Shown here: one piece after another, positions 1 through 8,586 of the stretch
Numbering within the stretch: the stretch's first letter is position 1
How the letters are laid out: the number at the start of each line of letters is the position of its first letter
DNA from: JAJYUU01 sp963822955
GTDB lineage: Bacteria > Actinomycetota > Actinomycetes > Streptosporangiales > Streptosporangiaceae
NCBI GenBank assembly: GCA_963822955.1
Contig: CAWGJS010000002.1
Coordinates: 2,418,001 to 2,482,000, forward strand
Reading direction: 5' to 3'
DNA: 64,000 nucleotides
The notes under the pieces: model-generated
The model's input: only the letters and a program-made list of their open reading frames with translations
Databases searched by the model: none
What the model was told of the DNA's origin: nothing
Made by a program: the position numbers and the translations under genes

Positions 1-1
1 C

Positions 2-364
2 GGGACGAGCGAGCCGTACCGCCCGCGCGAGATCGGGTCAGTGCATATCGGCGGCATCGTTGGCCGGGTTGCCCACCCGGCGCGGCCGGATCAGCCGTTG
101 GCCGGCGGCCCGCAGATGGTGGAGGTGAGCAGGGACTCCCGGCGCGTCTACTTCACTAACTCTCTCTACGGCTCCTGGGATGACCAGTTCTACACCGGCG
201 GCGTCGGCGCCTGGATGGCCAAGCTCGATGTCGCCGCCGCCGGCGGTATCTCGTTCGACGAGCGGTTCTTCGCCGAGGGCGAGGCCTTCCGCGGCCGCCG
301 GCCGCACCAGATCAGGCTCCAGGGCGGCGACGCCTCAAGCGACTCTTACTGCTACGCACATTAG
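2..364 (+). CDS. Selenium-binding protein / methanethiol oxidase family, C-terminal part
   Basis: The frame is open from the left edge of the window, so the 5' part of the gene lies outside it. The visible 120 residues match the C-terminal blade region of the SBP56/SELENBP1 family: QMVEVSRDSRRVYFTNSLYG, then SWDDQFY, GAWM, DERFF and a final RPHQIRLQGGDASSDSYC. Family members are beta-propeller proteins, and several oxidise methanethiol to formaldehyde, H2S and peroxide. The catalytic residues cannot be judged because most of the protein is missing. The terminal Cys-Tyr-Ala-His is normal for the family. The link to the C1 genes further on is only suggestive. Confidence 0.85.
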   Translation, partial: GTSEPYRPREIGSVHIGGIVGRVAHPARPDQPLAGGPQMVEVSRDSRRVYFTNSLYGSWDDQFYTGGVGAWMAKLDVAAAGGISFDERFFAEGEAFRGRRPHQIRLQGGDASSDSYCYAH

Positions 365-457
365 CCCGCGGCTCTGGCGTTCCCCGCAGTACGCTTCCCT
401 CGCCAATGACAGCCAGGGGCCAGCGTGCGCACATCTCCCGCCCGCACTGGAGGAACT

Positions 458-1231
458 ATGGTCACTCGTGACACTGCCTGGCCAGCCGGGACACCGTGCT
501 GGATTGACATCGGAGTGGCGGACCTGCCGAAGGCGAAGGCGTTCTACGGCGCGCTGTTCGGCTGGCAGATCACCGACGGTCCGCCCGAGGCCGGCGGCTA
601 CTCGATGTGCGAGATTGACGGCAAGCAGGTGGCTGGCATCGGGCCGAAGATGGGCCCTGCCGACATGCCGACGTTCTGGACGACCTATATCGCAACCGAT
701 GACGCCGACGAGACCGCGGCGAAGATCAAGGCCGCAGGCGGCCAGCTCATGGCAGAGCCGTTCGACGTCATGGACGTTGGCCGGATGTTCATCGCCGCGG
801 ATCCCGGCGGTGCAATCTTCGGCGTCTGGCAGGCCCGCGCGCACACCGGTATTCGCCTGGCCAATGAGCCCGGATCGCTGATCTGGAGCGAGAACATGAG
901 CCGCGCCTACGAAGCCAACAAAGACTTCTACGGCGCGGTGTTCGGCTACCAGTTCGGCGACATCGGTGCCGAGGGCATGAAGTACTCGACACTCGACCTG
1001 GACGGGCACCAAGTCGGCGGGATCGGCGAGATCGGTGCTGACCGGCCTGCTGAGACTCCGGCCTACTGGGGCACCTACTTTGCGGTCGCCGACACTGACG
1101 CCGCGGTCGCCAAGGTCATCGAGCTCGGCGGCAGCCTCGTCGCGCCCGCGTGGGACAGCCCGTACGGCCGGATGGCCGTAGTGAGCGACGACCAGGGTGC
1201 GATGTTCGCGCTCATGTCGTCGAACTGGTAG
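458..1231 (+). CDS. VOC family protein with two glyoxalase-like domains
   Basis: A 257-residue protein made of two tandem vicinal-oxygen-chelate halves. The first covers about residues 10-125 (CWIDIGVADLPKAKAFYGAL, FGW) and the second about 140-257 (ENMSRAYEANKDFYGAVFGY). Each half has the beta-alpha-beta-beta-beta pattern and ends in a DPxGA-F or DDQGAMF strand. Two-domain VOC proteins of this type in actinomycetes are usually annotated as hydroxylases or bleomycin-resistance-like proteins, and the substrate is unknown. ATG 458 was chosen because GGAGG lies at 449-453. The upstream GTG at 425 has no ribosome site. A strong hairpin follows the stop. Confidence 0.85.
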   Translation: MVTRDTAWPAGTPCWIDIGVADLPKAKAFYGALFGWQITDGPPEAGGYSMCEIDGKQVAGIGPKMGPADMPTFWTTYIATDDADETAAKIKAAGGQLMAEPFDVMDVGRMFIAADPGGAIFGVWQARAHTGIRLANEPGSLIWSENMSRAYEANKDFYGAVFGYQFGDIGAEGMKYSTLDLDGHQVGGIGEIGADRPAETPAYWGTYFAVADTDAAVAKVIELGGSLVAPAWDSPYGRMAVVSDDQGAMFALMSSNW

Positions 1232-1243
1232 CTGGTTATGCGG

Positions 1244-1276
1244 AAGACCTGGCGTCCGCATGAGACGCCAGGTCTT
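1244..1276. terminator. Bidirectional terminator hairpin
   Basis: A perfect 13-bp inverted repeat (AAGACCTGGCGTC / GACGCCAGGTCTT) with a 7-nt loop sits between two convergent genes, the VOC protein and the MFS exporter. It has no long U tract, which is usual for actinobacteria. Confidence 0.85.
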
Positions 1277-1281
1277 CCTGA

Positions 1282-2754
1282 TCACGGCAGAGCGGCGGCC
1301 GCGTCCTGACCGTTGGTCTCGTGCTCGCCTGCGGCCGGCATCAGGCGGCTCGCTGTGCGCAGCGCTGTCTCGCGCGCCCAGCTGCCGCTGACCAGCAGGC
1401 CCAGGGCGAGGACCGCCGCGCCGCAGCCCGTCAGGATCCACCAGCCCACGTGGCTGGCGCCTGCGAAGTGCGACCGGAACGGCCCGTGCAGCGCGGAGAT
1501 GGTGGCCGAGCCAATCACGGCCACGCCGAGCGACGACCCCACCTGCCTGCTGGTCGACGCGACGCCGGCAGCGACCCCGGCTTGCGCGCGCGGCATGCCC
1601 GACACCGTGCTGTTGGTAATTGGCGCATTGACCGCGCCGAAGCCAATGCCGAACAGGGTGTAGCTGACCACCAGCAGGAGTACCGGGCTGCCGGTGGTGA
1701 CATGGGTGAGGATCAGCCCCGCCCCGGCAATCCCGCAGCCCGCCACGATCAGCGACGGCCGGGTGCCCCTGGAGCCCACCAGCCGGCCCGACAACGGCGA
1801 GCAGATCGCGACCATTGCGGCCATCGGCAGCGTGTAGACCCCCGCCAGCAGTGGCGAGTAGCCGCGAACGTCCTGCAGGTACAGGGTGTTGACCAGCAGG
1901 AATCCGCCCAGTCCGGCAAATGCGCAGATGGCGATCGCCACCGCACCGGAGAATGGCGCGCTGCCGAAGAAGCGCAAGTCGATCAGTGGCTCGGGCCGCC
2001 GCGGTTCGTATAGCGCCAGAGCGATCAGCGCAGCTGCGGCGAAGCCGAAGGAGGTCAGGATCTTCGCCGAGGTCCAGCCGGAGCCCGGCCCCTCGATCAG
2101 CCCGTACACCAGGCTTGTCAGCACCACGATCACGAGCAGCTGGCCAACCGGGTCCAGCCGCCTGGCACGCGGTGCCTTCGACTCCGGCACGAACAAGGCC
2201 GTCAGCACGATGGCCGCGATCCCGACCGGGACGTTGATCCAGAAGATGCCACGCCAGCCGACGCCCTCCACCAGAAGGCCGCCGACCACCGGTCCGAGCG
2301 CCATGCTCAGTCCGACCACGCCGCCCCAGACGCCGATGGCCCTGGCGCGCTCCCTGGGCTCGATGAAGGTGTTCGTGATGATGGACATGGCGACCGGGTT
2401 GAGCATCGACCCGCCGACGGCCTGCAGCATCCGGAACGCCACCAGCCAGCCGAGGCCCGGAGCCAGGCTGCACAGTAGCGAGCCGACCGTGAAGATGGCG
2501 AGGCCAGTCTGGAACGTCCGGCGCCTGCCGACGCGGTCTGCCGTGGAGCCGGACAGCATGAGCAGGCTGGCCAGCACGAGCGTGTAGGCATCGATGGTCC
2601 ATTGCAAGCCCGAGACCCCGGCGTGCAGGTCATGGCCGATCGACGGGAGCGCCACGTTGACGACGGTGACGTCCAGCCCGACGATGAACAGGCTCATGCA
2701 GCAGATGGCGAGGATCAGCAACCGCCGGCGGTGGCTCAGGTCGTTCGGTGGCAT
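1282..2754 (-). CDS. MFS drug exporter, DHA2 (EmrB/QacA) family
   Basis: About 490 residues with 14 predicted membrane segments, the size and topology of the DHA2 drug:H+ antiporters. Motif A-like text follows TM2 (LSGSTADRVGRRRTF). Motif C-like glycine-rich text lies in TM5 (GVVGLSMALGPVVGGLLV). The protein probably exports lipophilic or cationic compounds from the membrane. The frame can start at GTG 2775, but ATG 2754 is preferred: a -10 box CATACT on the minus strand (2761-2766) ends 6 nt before it, with TTGCGT 16 nt further up, which gives a leaderless message. The gene is divergent from the Clp-N protein, and two inverted repeats in the 72-bp gap suggest shared control. Substrate unknown. 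Confidence 0.88.
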   Translation of the reverse strand: MPPNDLSHRRRLLILAICCMSLFIVGLDVTVVNVALPSIGHDLHAGVSGLQWTIDAYTLVLASLLMLSGSTADRVGRRRTFQTGLAIFTVGSLLCSLAPGLGWLVAFRMLQAVGGSMLNPVAMSIITNTFIEPRERARAIGVWGGVVGLSMALGPVVGGLLVEGVGWRGIFWINVPVGIAAIVLTALFVPESKAPRARRLDPVGQLLVIVVLTSLVYGLIEGPGSGWTSAKILTSFGFAAAALIALALYEPRRPEPLIDLRFFGSAPFSGAVAIAICAFAGLGGFLLVNTLYLQDVRGYSPLLAGVYTLPMAAMVAICSPLSGRLVGSRGTRPSLIVAGCGIAGAGLILTHVTTGSPVLLLVVSYTLFGIGFGAVNAPITNSTVSGMPRAQAGVAAGVASTSRQVGSSLGVAVIGSATISALHGPFRSHFAGASHVGWWILTGCGAAVLALGLLVSGSWARETALRTASRLMPAAGEHETNGQDAAAALP

Positions 2755-2760
2755 AGATGC

Positions 2761-2826
2761 AGTATGCCCGGTCACTTGGTCAACGCAAAGTTGACGACGG
2801 GGCGAGCGTCAACCTAGCATTGACGC
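2761..2826. promoter_or_regulatory. Divergent leaderless promoters with two operator-like inverted repeats
   Basis: Plus strand: TTGACG (2791-2796), 18 bp, TAGCAT (2815-2820), then 6 nt to ATG 2827, with no ribosome site, so the transcript should begin at the start codon. Minus strand: TTGCGT (2783-2788), 16 bp, CATACT (2761-2766), 6 nt to ATG 2754. Two perfect inverted repeats overlie these elements: GTCAAC-N5-GTTGAC (2779-2795) and GCGTCAA-N7-TTGACGC (2806-2826). Both share the GTCAA core and cover the -35 or -10/start regions, as expected for repressor sites. The regulator is not identified. Confidence 0.6.
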
Positions 2827-3591
2827 ATGGCACCTCCGCCCACGCTCCAGGAGCTCATCGAGATAGTCCGCCAGGACTCCAGCTCCGACCAGCCCCTCGA
2901 CCAGCTTGTCACGGCGGCCGCCACGGCGGCCCAGCTGGAAGAGACCACCGATGCCCTGCTCGGGCACTTCGTCGACCGCTGCCGCCGCGACGGCCGATCC
3001 TGGACCGAGATCAGCAATGCGCTCGGCGTGACAAAGCAGGCCGTGCATAAGCGCTTCGCTCCGGCGCTGGCGGCCCACATCGTCGCGGCGACCCCGAGCC
3101 CGATGTTCGAGCGGTTCACCGACCGCGCCAGGCATGTGATGGCCGAGGCACGGCAGGCGGCAGCTGACTCCGGCGACAGTTTCGTTGGCCCCGAGCACAT
3201 CCTGCTCGCGCTGTTCTGTGAGCCAGCCGGACTGGCCGCGAGAGCGCTGGCCGCCATGGACGTCAGCAGGGAAACCGTCGCGGCCGCAATCCAGGCCCGC
3301 GGCGGCGGGACTGCAGCCGAAGGCACCAAGGCTCACGGCAGCACCGCGGGAGACGACGCCGGCGGGTCAGCGTCGGCCTTCTCAGGCCCGGCCAAGCGCG
3401 TGCTCAGCGACGCGCTGACGGTGGCCCTGCAGTTCGGCCATAACTACATCGGCACCGAGCACCTGCTGCTCGGCCTGTACCGGAACGCCGACAGCGCGGC
3501 GACGAGCATCCTGGTTGAGGCGGGCGCACTTGAAGCCACAGCGCGTGCCCGTGTGGTCGACATGCTGCGCGGATTCGGCCAGGGCAGGTAA
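2827..3591 (+). CDS. HTH-like plus double Clp-N domain protein
   Basis: 254 residues. Residues about 1-90 form a small helical region with an HTH-like stretch (WTEISNALGVTKQAVHKRF). Two Clp N-terminal repeats follow, about 95-160 (FTDRARHVMAEARQAA, GPEHILLALF) and about 185-250 (AKRVLSDALTVALQFG, IGTEHLLLGLY). There is no AAA+ ATPase domain, so this is not ClpC. Such stand-alone proteins occur in actinomycetes, where the Clp-N part may bind substrates or sense ligands. The combination with an HTH and the divergent exporter make a regulatory role plausible but unproven. The start codon coincides with the predicted transcript start. Confidence 0.75.
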   Translation: MAPPPTLQELIEIVRQDSSSDQPLDQLVTAAATAAQLEETTDALLGHFVDRCRRDGRSWTEISNALGVTKQAVHKRFAPALAAHIVAATPSPMFERFTDRARHVMAEARQAAADSGDSFVGPEHILLALFCEPAGLAARALAAMDVSRETVAAAIQARGGGTAAEGTKAHGSTAGDDAGGSASAFSGPAKRVLSDALTVALQFGHNYIGTEHLLLGLYRNADSAATSILVEAGALEATARARVVDMLRGFGQGR

Positions 3592-3653
3592 TCCGCGTCA
3601 AGCTGCGCGCGGCCAGGCCGCAGAATGTCACACCCGGGTGATTCACTAAGTCG

Positions 3654-4232
3654 GTGACGGCTGATGACGCGCCGGCAACGGCATTCCCGACTGCCGGCGC
3701 CTGGCGGGACTGGCTGGCCGACCACCACAATGCGGCGGACGGTCTCTGGCTCAAGCTCGCCAAGAAGGATGCGCCCGAGCCGACGCTGACGTACGCCGAG
3801 GCACTGGACGTCGCCCTGTGCTTCGGCTGGATCGATGCCCAGACCCGCGGCCTGGACGACAGCTACTGGCTGAAGCGGTTCACGCCGCGCAAGCCCGGCA
3901 GCCGCTGGTCAAAGATCAACACGCAGAAGGCTGAGGCACTGATTGCTTCCGGCCGCATGCAGCCAGCCGGGCTGGCGGAAGTGGATAGCGCCAGGGCCGA
4001 CGGCCGCTGGGACGCGGCCTACGCCGGGCCGCGGACTATCGAGGTCCCCGACGATCTGGCTGCGGCGCTCGCCGCGAATCCGGCGGCGTCCGCGTTCTTC
4101 GCGACCCTGAACAGCATCAACAGGTACGGCATCCTGTACCGGATCGGCACAGTCAAGCGGCCGGAGACCCGCGCCAGGAAGATCGCCCAGTACGTGCAGA
4201 TGCTGGCGGAGCACCGGATGCTGCATCCCTGA
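3654..4232 (+). CDS. YdeI/OmpD-associated family protein
   Basis: 192 residues starting at GTG. The family signatures are visible: WRDWLADHHNAADGLWLKLAKK near the N terminus (quoted in part), YAEALDVALCFGWIDAQTRG, and the basic RFTPRKPGSRWSKINTQKAE block. The C-terminal helices (FFATLNSINRYGILYRI) complete the YdeI domain. The biochemical function is unknown; homologues have been linked to resistance to cationic peptides and bacteriocins. No clear ribosome site precedes the start. It stands alone between the Clp-N gene and the convergent ABC permease. Confidence 0.8.
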   Translation: MTADDAPATAFPTAGAWRDWLADHHNAADGLWLKLAKKDAPEPTLTYAEALDVALCFGWIDAQTRGLDDSYWLKRFTPRKPGSRWSKINTQKAEALIASGRMQPAGLAEVDSARADGRWDAAYAGPRTIEVPDDLAAALAANPAASAFFATLNSINRYGILYRIGTVKRPETRARKIAQYVQMLAEHRMLHP

Positions 4233-4280
4233 CGCCCGGCGATGTCGGCGACCGAGCCGGGCCTGGCGCGGGCGCGAGCC

Positions 4281-5882
4281 TCAGCCGATGTCGCGCTGGC
4301 GCAGGCCCGTCAGGCCAGCCGCGGCCAGCGCCAGCGCGGCCACGCTGAGCCAGAGCACCGGCGTGGCGCTGAATACGCCGCCGGGCAGCTTGGGTGCGTG
4401 CGTGAACGGCGAGATATCCAGGACCCACTGCGACAGATTCAGGGCCGGGCCGAAGACGCCGACGAACCCGCAGATACCGAGCACCGTCCAGCCAACTGGC
4501 GCACTCCAGCGCGGCACGAGCCCGACGGCGGCAGCCGCGACGGCGGCCACCGCTGCCGCTGCCGGCAGTTGAACCAGGCCAGCCCCGATCAGGCTGGGCA
4601 GCTGCGTACTCAGGTCCGACGTCGCGATGCCGAACGCGAGTCCGACCCCGAGCCCGCCTGCCACCAGCACGACCGCCGTCCCGGCCAGCGCAACCAGCAG
4701 GTTGCCGCCGCCCCAGCGCAGCCTGCTCACCGGCGAGGCCAGCAGCGGTTCATCACGCTGTGCCTCCTCGTCGGACCGCAGCCGCAGCACCACGGAGACC
4801 GCATAAGCGGCCGCGATCAGCCCGATCAGGCCCATGCATGCGGCCAGGTAGGCGTCGGTCAGCCCCGACTGCCCGCCGATCTTGCTGATCGCCTTGTCGA
4901 TGGCCACGCTGGAGCCGACCAGCTTGCCGATGCTCGTGGTCACGACTCCGATCGCGAGGCCACCGACGAGGAAGCCGGCCGCCCAGCCTGTCAGCCAGCC
5001 GCGCTGGAGGCGCCAGCTCAGGCCAGCCGGGCCGGAGAGCAACGGCCCCGCGACGGCCGGGCCGGGCCGTGGCTGAATCAGGCCGGCGCCCTGGTCACGC
5101 CGGGCCGCCAGTGCGAAAGCCACCCCGAGCCCGGCTGCCGTCGCAGCAGCCGGCAGCGCGAATACCCACCACTGGGGCGCCGCGAACGGCCGCACGAGCT
5201 CGGCCCACCCGATCGGCGATAGCCAGGTAATCCAGGTAAGCCCGTGACTTCCCCCTGAATCGCCCACGCCGCGAAGCAGGAAGCAGCCGGCCAGCACGGC
5301 GATCGTGATCCCGCGCGCGCCCCTTGCCGTCCCGCTGATCTGCGCGGCCACTGCGGCGATTGCAGCGAACACCAGCCCGCAGCCGATCTCGGCAAGGCCG
5401 AATGCGACCGCCCCGGCCAGCGGCTGCCCGCCTATCGCCAGTATCGCTGCGGTCAGCACGAACAGCACAACGTTCGCTACCGACGCGACCACCATCGCGA
5501 CCACCATCGGGACGTGCCGGCCAACGGCCGTCGACCCGATCAGCTCCAGGCGCCCGGTCTCCTCGTCCGCTCTGGTATGCCGCACCACCAGGAACGTGCT
5601 CATCAGCGCGGCGCCGAGCGCGGCATAGGCGAGGTAACGCCAGGTCGCGATAGCCCCCAGCGAGCTCCCGTGCAGCTGACCGTAGAGGAACAGCAGTGCC
5701 GGGTCACTGCGAATGCTCGCGGCCAGCGAGGCTCGGCTTGCCGCGGTCTTGTAAACGGCCTTAAGCGCGTAACCGCCAGATGCGCCGATCACGACGGCGA
5801 GCACGTAGATCCAGGCCGGCATCATGAAGCGATCACGCCGTAGCGCCAGCGTGACCAGATCGCGAGCGCCAGGGGCGGTCAC
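4281..5882 (-). CDS. ABC-2 type exporter permease, polyketide-antibiotic type
   Basis: 533 residues with about 12 membrane segments, twice the usual six-helix ABC-2 permease. This is the fused permease form seen in actinobacterial antibiotic exporters. Hydrophilic text RHTRADEETGRLELIGSTAV and its second copy RLRSDEEAQRDEPLLASPVS follow equivalent helices, which suggests internal duplication. It overlaps the ATPase gene by 4 nt (ATGA), so the two are translationally coupled. Together they should form an ATP-driven exporter in the cytoplasmic membrane. Substrate unknown. Confidence 0.85.
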   Translation of the reverse strand: MTAPGARDLVTLALRRDRFMMPAWIYVLAVVIGASGGYALKAVYKTAASRASLAASIRSDPALLFLYGQLHGSSLGAIATWRYLAYAALGAALMSTFLVVRHTRADEETGRLELIGSTAVGRHVPMVVAMVVASVANVVLFVLTAAILAIGGQPLAGAVAFGLAEIGCGLVFAAIAAVAAQISGTARGARGITIAVLAGCFLLRGVGDSGGSHGLTWITWLSPIGWAELVRPFAAPQWWVFALPAAATAAGLGVAFALAARRDQGAGLIQPRPGPAVAGPLLSGPAGLSWRLQRGWLTGWAAGFLVGGLAIGVVTTSIGKLVGSSVAIDKAISKIGGQSGLTDAYLAACMGLIGLIAAAYAVSVVLRLRSDEEAQRDEPLLASPVSRLRWGGGNLLVALAGTAVVLVAGGLGVGLAFGIATSDLSTQLPSLIGAGLVQLPAAAAVAAVAAAAVGLVPRWSAPVGWTVLGICGFVGVFGPALNLSQWVLDISPFTHAPKLPGGVFSATPVLWLSVAALALAAAGLTGLRQRDIG

Positions 5883-6805
5883 GGGTGCACCCGCCCGGCA
5901 GGCTGATCCGGCTCCGCGGCGTAATGCCGCAGGAAGAGTTCCTCCAGCGTGGGCGGCTGGCTCACCAGCGTCCGGACGCCGGCGCTGACCAGTTCGCGCA
6001 GCAGGTCCTCGAGCTGGTCGGAGTCGACCTCGCAGCGCACCCGGCTGCCCCCGTCCTGGCCCGCATCCACGACCAGCGCGTGCACGCCCGTGAGCTGGTC
6101 CAGGCCGGTCACCGGGCCCGCCAGCTCAGCAGCGATCGAGGTCCTCGTCAGGTGCCGCAGGCTCGCCAGCGTGCCGGTCTCGACAGTCCGGCCCGCGCGG
6201 ATGATCGTCACCCGGTCGCACAGTGCCTCCACCTCGGACAGGATGTGGCTGGACAGCAGCACAGTGCGGCCGCGCGACCGCTCCTCCTCAGCGCACTGCC
6301 GGAACACCGCTTCCATCAGCGGGTCAAGCCCCGACGTGGGCTCGTCAAGGATCAGCAGCTCGGCGTCTGAGGCCAGGGCCGCGATCAGCGCCACCTTCTG
6401 CCGGTTGCCCTTGGAGTACGCCCGCGCCTTCTTCGTCGGATCGAGGTCGAACCGCTGCAGAAGCGCGGCCTTGCGCGCCGGATCCAGCCCGCCGCGCAGT
6501 CGCCCGAGCAGGTCGATGACCTCGCCGCCGGTCAGCGTCGGCCACAAGGTCACATCGCCTGGCACGTAGGCCAGCCGACGGTGCAGCTCAACTGCTTCGC
6601 GCCACGGATCACCGCCGAGCAGCCGCGCCGTCCCGCCGCCTGCGCGCAGCAGCCCGAGCAGCACCCGGATCGTCGTGGTCTTGCCTGAGCCGTTCGGGCC
6701 GAGGAACCCGTGTACCTCGCCCTCCGCCACCTCCAGGTCGAGGCCGTCTAGCGCGACCGTCTTGCCGAAAGACTTACGCAGCCCGGAGACCTCGATAGCG
6801 TTCAC
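5879..6805 (-). CDS. ABC transporter ATP-binding protein
   Basis: About 308 residues. Walker A is GPNGSGKTTT, the signature region is YSKGNRQKVALIAAL, which deviates from the canonical LSGGQ, and Walker B is ELLILDEPTSGLDP. A His switch follows in SSHILSEVEAL. The C-terminal 80 residues match the DrrA-like tail of antibiotic-exporter ATPases. The frame extends upstream to 6871, but GTG 6805 fits the family start (NAIEVSGLRKSFG) and avoids overlapping the divergent regulator. A TAGTGT -10-like box lies just upstream. Operon with the permease. The divergent GbsR/MarR protein probably regulates it. Confidence 0.87.
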   Translation of the reverse strand: MNAIEVSGLRKSFGKTVALDGLDLEVAEGEVHGFLGPNGSGKTTTIRVLLGLLRAGGGTARLLGGDPWREAVELHRRLAYVPGDVTLWPTLTGGEVIDLLGRLRGGLDPARKAALLQRFDLDPTKKARAYSKGNRQKVALIAALASDAELLILDEPTSGLDPLMEAVFRQCAEEERSRGRTVLLSSHILSEVEALCDRVTIIRAGRTVETGTLASLRHLTRTSIAAELAGPVTGLDQLTGVHALVVDAGQDGGSRVRCEVDSDQLEDLLRELVSAGVRTLVSQPPTLEELFLRHYAAEPDQPAGRVHP

Positions 6806-6827
6806 AGCGCGATACACTACAGCAAAT

Positions 6828-6847
6828 TCATAAGATCCTAAATATGA
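6828..6847. promoter_or_regulatory. Promoter and short inverted repeat in front of the GbsR-like gene
   Basis: TAAGAT (6831-6836) fits a -10 box and lies 7 nt before ATG 6844, so the regulator is probably translated from a leaderless message. An inverted repeat TCATA-N10-TATGA (6828-6847) spans the -10 box and the start codon, a plausible autoregulatory site. A clear -35 element is not visible. Confidence 0.45.
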
Positions 6848-7455
6848 GGGAACGAGGAGGTCCGGGCTCACTCGTGTCCGTCAGGCAGCTCACTACGTGG
6901 GGCGAACGCGATCCCGCCGCGCTACGCGACTTCATCGAGCGCTTCACCGGGCAGCTCACCCAGGCTGGCTTCCCGCGGACGCCAGCGCGGATCTTCGTGG
7001 CGCTGCTGACCTCGGACTCCAGCAGCCTGACGGCGGCCGAGCTCGGCGAGCTGCTCCAGACGAGCCCGGCATCGGTGTCGGGCGGCGTGCGGTACCTGAT
7101 CCAGGTCGGCCTCGTAACGGCCCAGGGGGAGCCCGGCTCCCGGCGCCAGCACTATCAGATGCCCGCCGACGTCTGGGACGAGATCGTTCGCCTGCGCGAC
7201 CGTCAGTTCGCGCGGTGGGCTATCGAGCTGCAGGACGGTGTCGACGTGCTGGGTGCAGGTTCGCCCGCTGGCGCCAGGCTGGCGGAGAGCGTCCACTATT
7301 TCGAGTTTCTCAGCGCAGAGTTGCCCCGCCTGCAATCCCGGTGGCGCAGGGAGTCGGCTGCTACCGGCACTGGCCATGTCAAACCTCGAGGGGCCGAATC
7401 CGGCGATACCGAGTCTGCTGGGACCGAATCCGGCGTATCCGGTCCAAGCCACTAG
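6844..7455 (+). CDS. GbsR/MarR-family transcriptional regulator
   Basis: 203 residues. A winged-helix domain covers about 25-110: RDFIERFTGQLTQAGFPRTP, then ARIFVALLTSDSSSLTAAEL and LLQTSPASVSGGVRYLIQVG. The end of this domain reads SRRQHYQM. The rest is helical with a Ser/Gly/Glu-rich tail containing three near-repeats of AESG/TESG. GbsR-type proteins regulate transport or osmoprotection genes. Here the divergent ABC exporter is the obvious target. An internal GTG at 6874, preceded at a distance by GAGGAGG, is an alternative start. Confidence 0.8.
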   Translation: MRERGGPGSLVSVRQLTTWGERDPAALRDFIERFTGQLTQAGFPRTPARIFVALLTSDSSSLTAAELGELLQTSPASVSGGVRYLIQVGLVTAQGEPGSRRQHYQMPADVWDEIVRLRDRQFARWAIELQDGVDVLGAGSPAGARLAESVHYFEFLSAELPRLQSRWRRESAATGTGHVKPRGAESGDTESAGTESGVSGPSH

Positions 7456-7550
7456 GTTGCTGACCACTAGGTTTACTGTGCGGGATTACCAGCGGCGCTC
7501 GCTCGTTGGTAAGACTGAATAAGTGACGACCCGACGAAGGGCTGCTGAAC

Positions 7551-8483
7551 GTGGCGCGTAACCCGGCTGACCTGTACGAGGTGGGCCCTGCCACGCCCGA
7601 CCCGGACGGCGATCTGGTCATGCTGTACTACCTCGACGGCTTCATCGACGCTGGCGCGGCCGGACGGCTGCTGACCACGCACCTGATGACGACCCTGGAG
7701 CACGAGCAGGTCGCCAGCTTCGATATCGACTCGCTGCTCGACTACCGGTCTCGCCGGCCGATCATGACCTTCGACAAGGACCACTGGGAGGATTACGACG
7801 CGCCCGAGCTGGCGCTGTCGCTGCTGCGCGACGCTGAGGGCAAGCCGTTCCTGCTGCTAGCAGGGCTCGAGCCGGACCGGGAGTGGGAAGCGTTTACTAG
7901 CGCGGTCATGCAGCTGTCAGCCGACCTCCGGGTCCGCCTCTCGGTGAGCTTCCACGGAGTCCCGATGGGCGTGCCGCACACCAGGCAGCTCGGGGTGACC
8001 GCGCATGCGACCGAGACTGACCTGATCGAGGGCTACCGGCCGCTGCTCGACAAGCTGCAGGTACCGGGCCATGCGGCAGCGCTCCTCGAATACCGGCTGG
8101 GGGAAAGCAGCCGCCACGCCATCGGCTTCGCGGTGCACGTGCCGCATTACCTGGCACAGGCCGCGTACCCCGCGGCTGCCGTGACGCTGCTCGAATCGGT
8201 ACAGCGCGCCACCGGGCTGGTGCTGCCCGGCGACGCGCTGCGGGAGGCCGCCCGGCGCACCGACCTGGAGATCGCCCGGCAGGTCGAGGGATCGGCAGAG
8301 GTCGCCGAGGTGGTGCAGGCACTGGAGCAGCAGTACGACGCCTTCGCTGCCGACCGGGAGAATCTGCTAGCCGGCGACCAGCAGGTGCCGACGGCGGAGG
8401 AACTGGGTGCTCAGTTCGAGCAGTTCCTCGCCGACCAGCAGGGCCGGGAGAACCCCGACCAACGAGGGGACAACCCCCTGTAA
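7551..8483 (+). CDS. PAC2 family protein
   Basis: 310 residues from a GTG start with GAAGGG about 9 nt upstream. The PAC2 (proteasome assembly chaperone) fold is recognisable: LVMLYYLDGFIDAGAAGRLL, then FDIDSLLDYRSRRPIMTFD and a later PLLLAGLEPDREWEAFTSAV-like block. The C-terminal third is helical and acidic (QALEQQYDAFAADREN). In actinobacteria the family is conserved and usually sits near proteasome or housekeeping genes, but its function is not established. No proteasome gene is visible here. It is convergent with the carbonic anhydrase gene. Confidence 0.85.
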   Translation: MARNPADLYEVGPATPDPDGDLVMLYYLDGFIDAGAAGRLLTTHLMTTLEHEQVASFDIDSLLDYRSRRPIMTFDKDHWEDYDAPELALSLLRDAEGKPFLLLAGLEPDREWEAFTSAVMQLSADLRVRLSVSFHGVPMGVPHTRQLGVTAHATETDLIEGYRPLLDKLQVPGHAAALLEYRLGESSRHAIGFAVHVPHYLAQAAYPAAAVTLLESVQRATGLVLPGDALREAARRTDLEIARQVEGSAEVAEVVQALEQQYDAFAADRENLLAGDQQVPTAEELGAQFEQFLADQQGRENPDQRGDNPL

Positions 8484-8519
8484 ACCCGCCGAGCTAAACC
8501 ACCCACGTGGGGACGCCCC

Positions 8520-8586
8520 CCTGAGCCCCCAAGTACAACGCACCCCAACCAGGACCCTTTAGCCCCAGCAAAGCTGGGGGCTCAGG
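8520..8586. terminator. Overlapping hairpins between PAC2 and carbonic anhydrase genes
   Basis: A long-range 12-bp stem pairs CCTGAGCCCCCA (8520-8531) with TGGGGGCTCAGG (8575-8586). A second hairpin CCCCAGC-AAA-GCTGGGG (8563-8579) uses part of the same right arm, so the two cannot form together. The right arm overlaps the stop codon of the minus-strand carbonic anhydrase gene. A two-way terminator is the simplest reading. Confidence 0.6.

Noticed and set aside
335..2602. Long minus-strand open frame of 755 codons, and similar long frames opposite metH (17902-20097)
   Set aside because: Arg/Pro/Gly/Ala-rich shadows of well-supported genes on other frames, with no recognisable domain.
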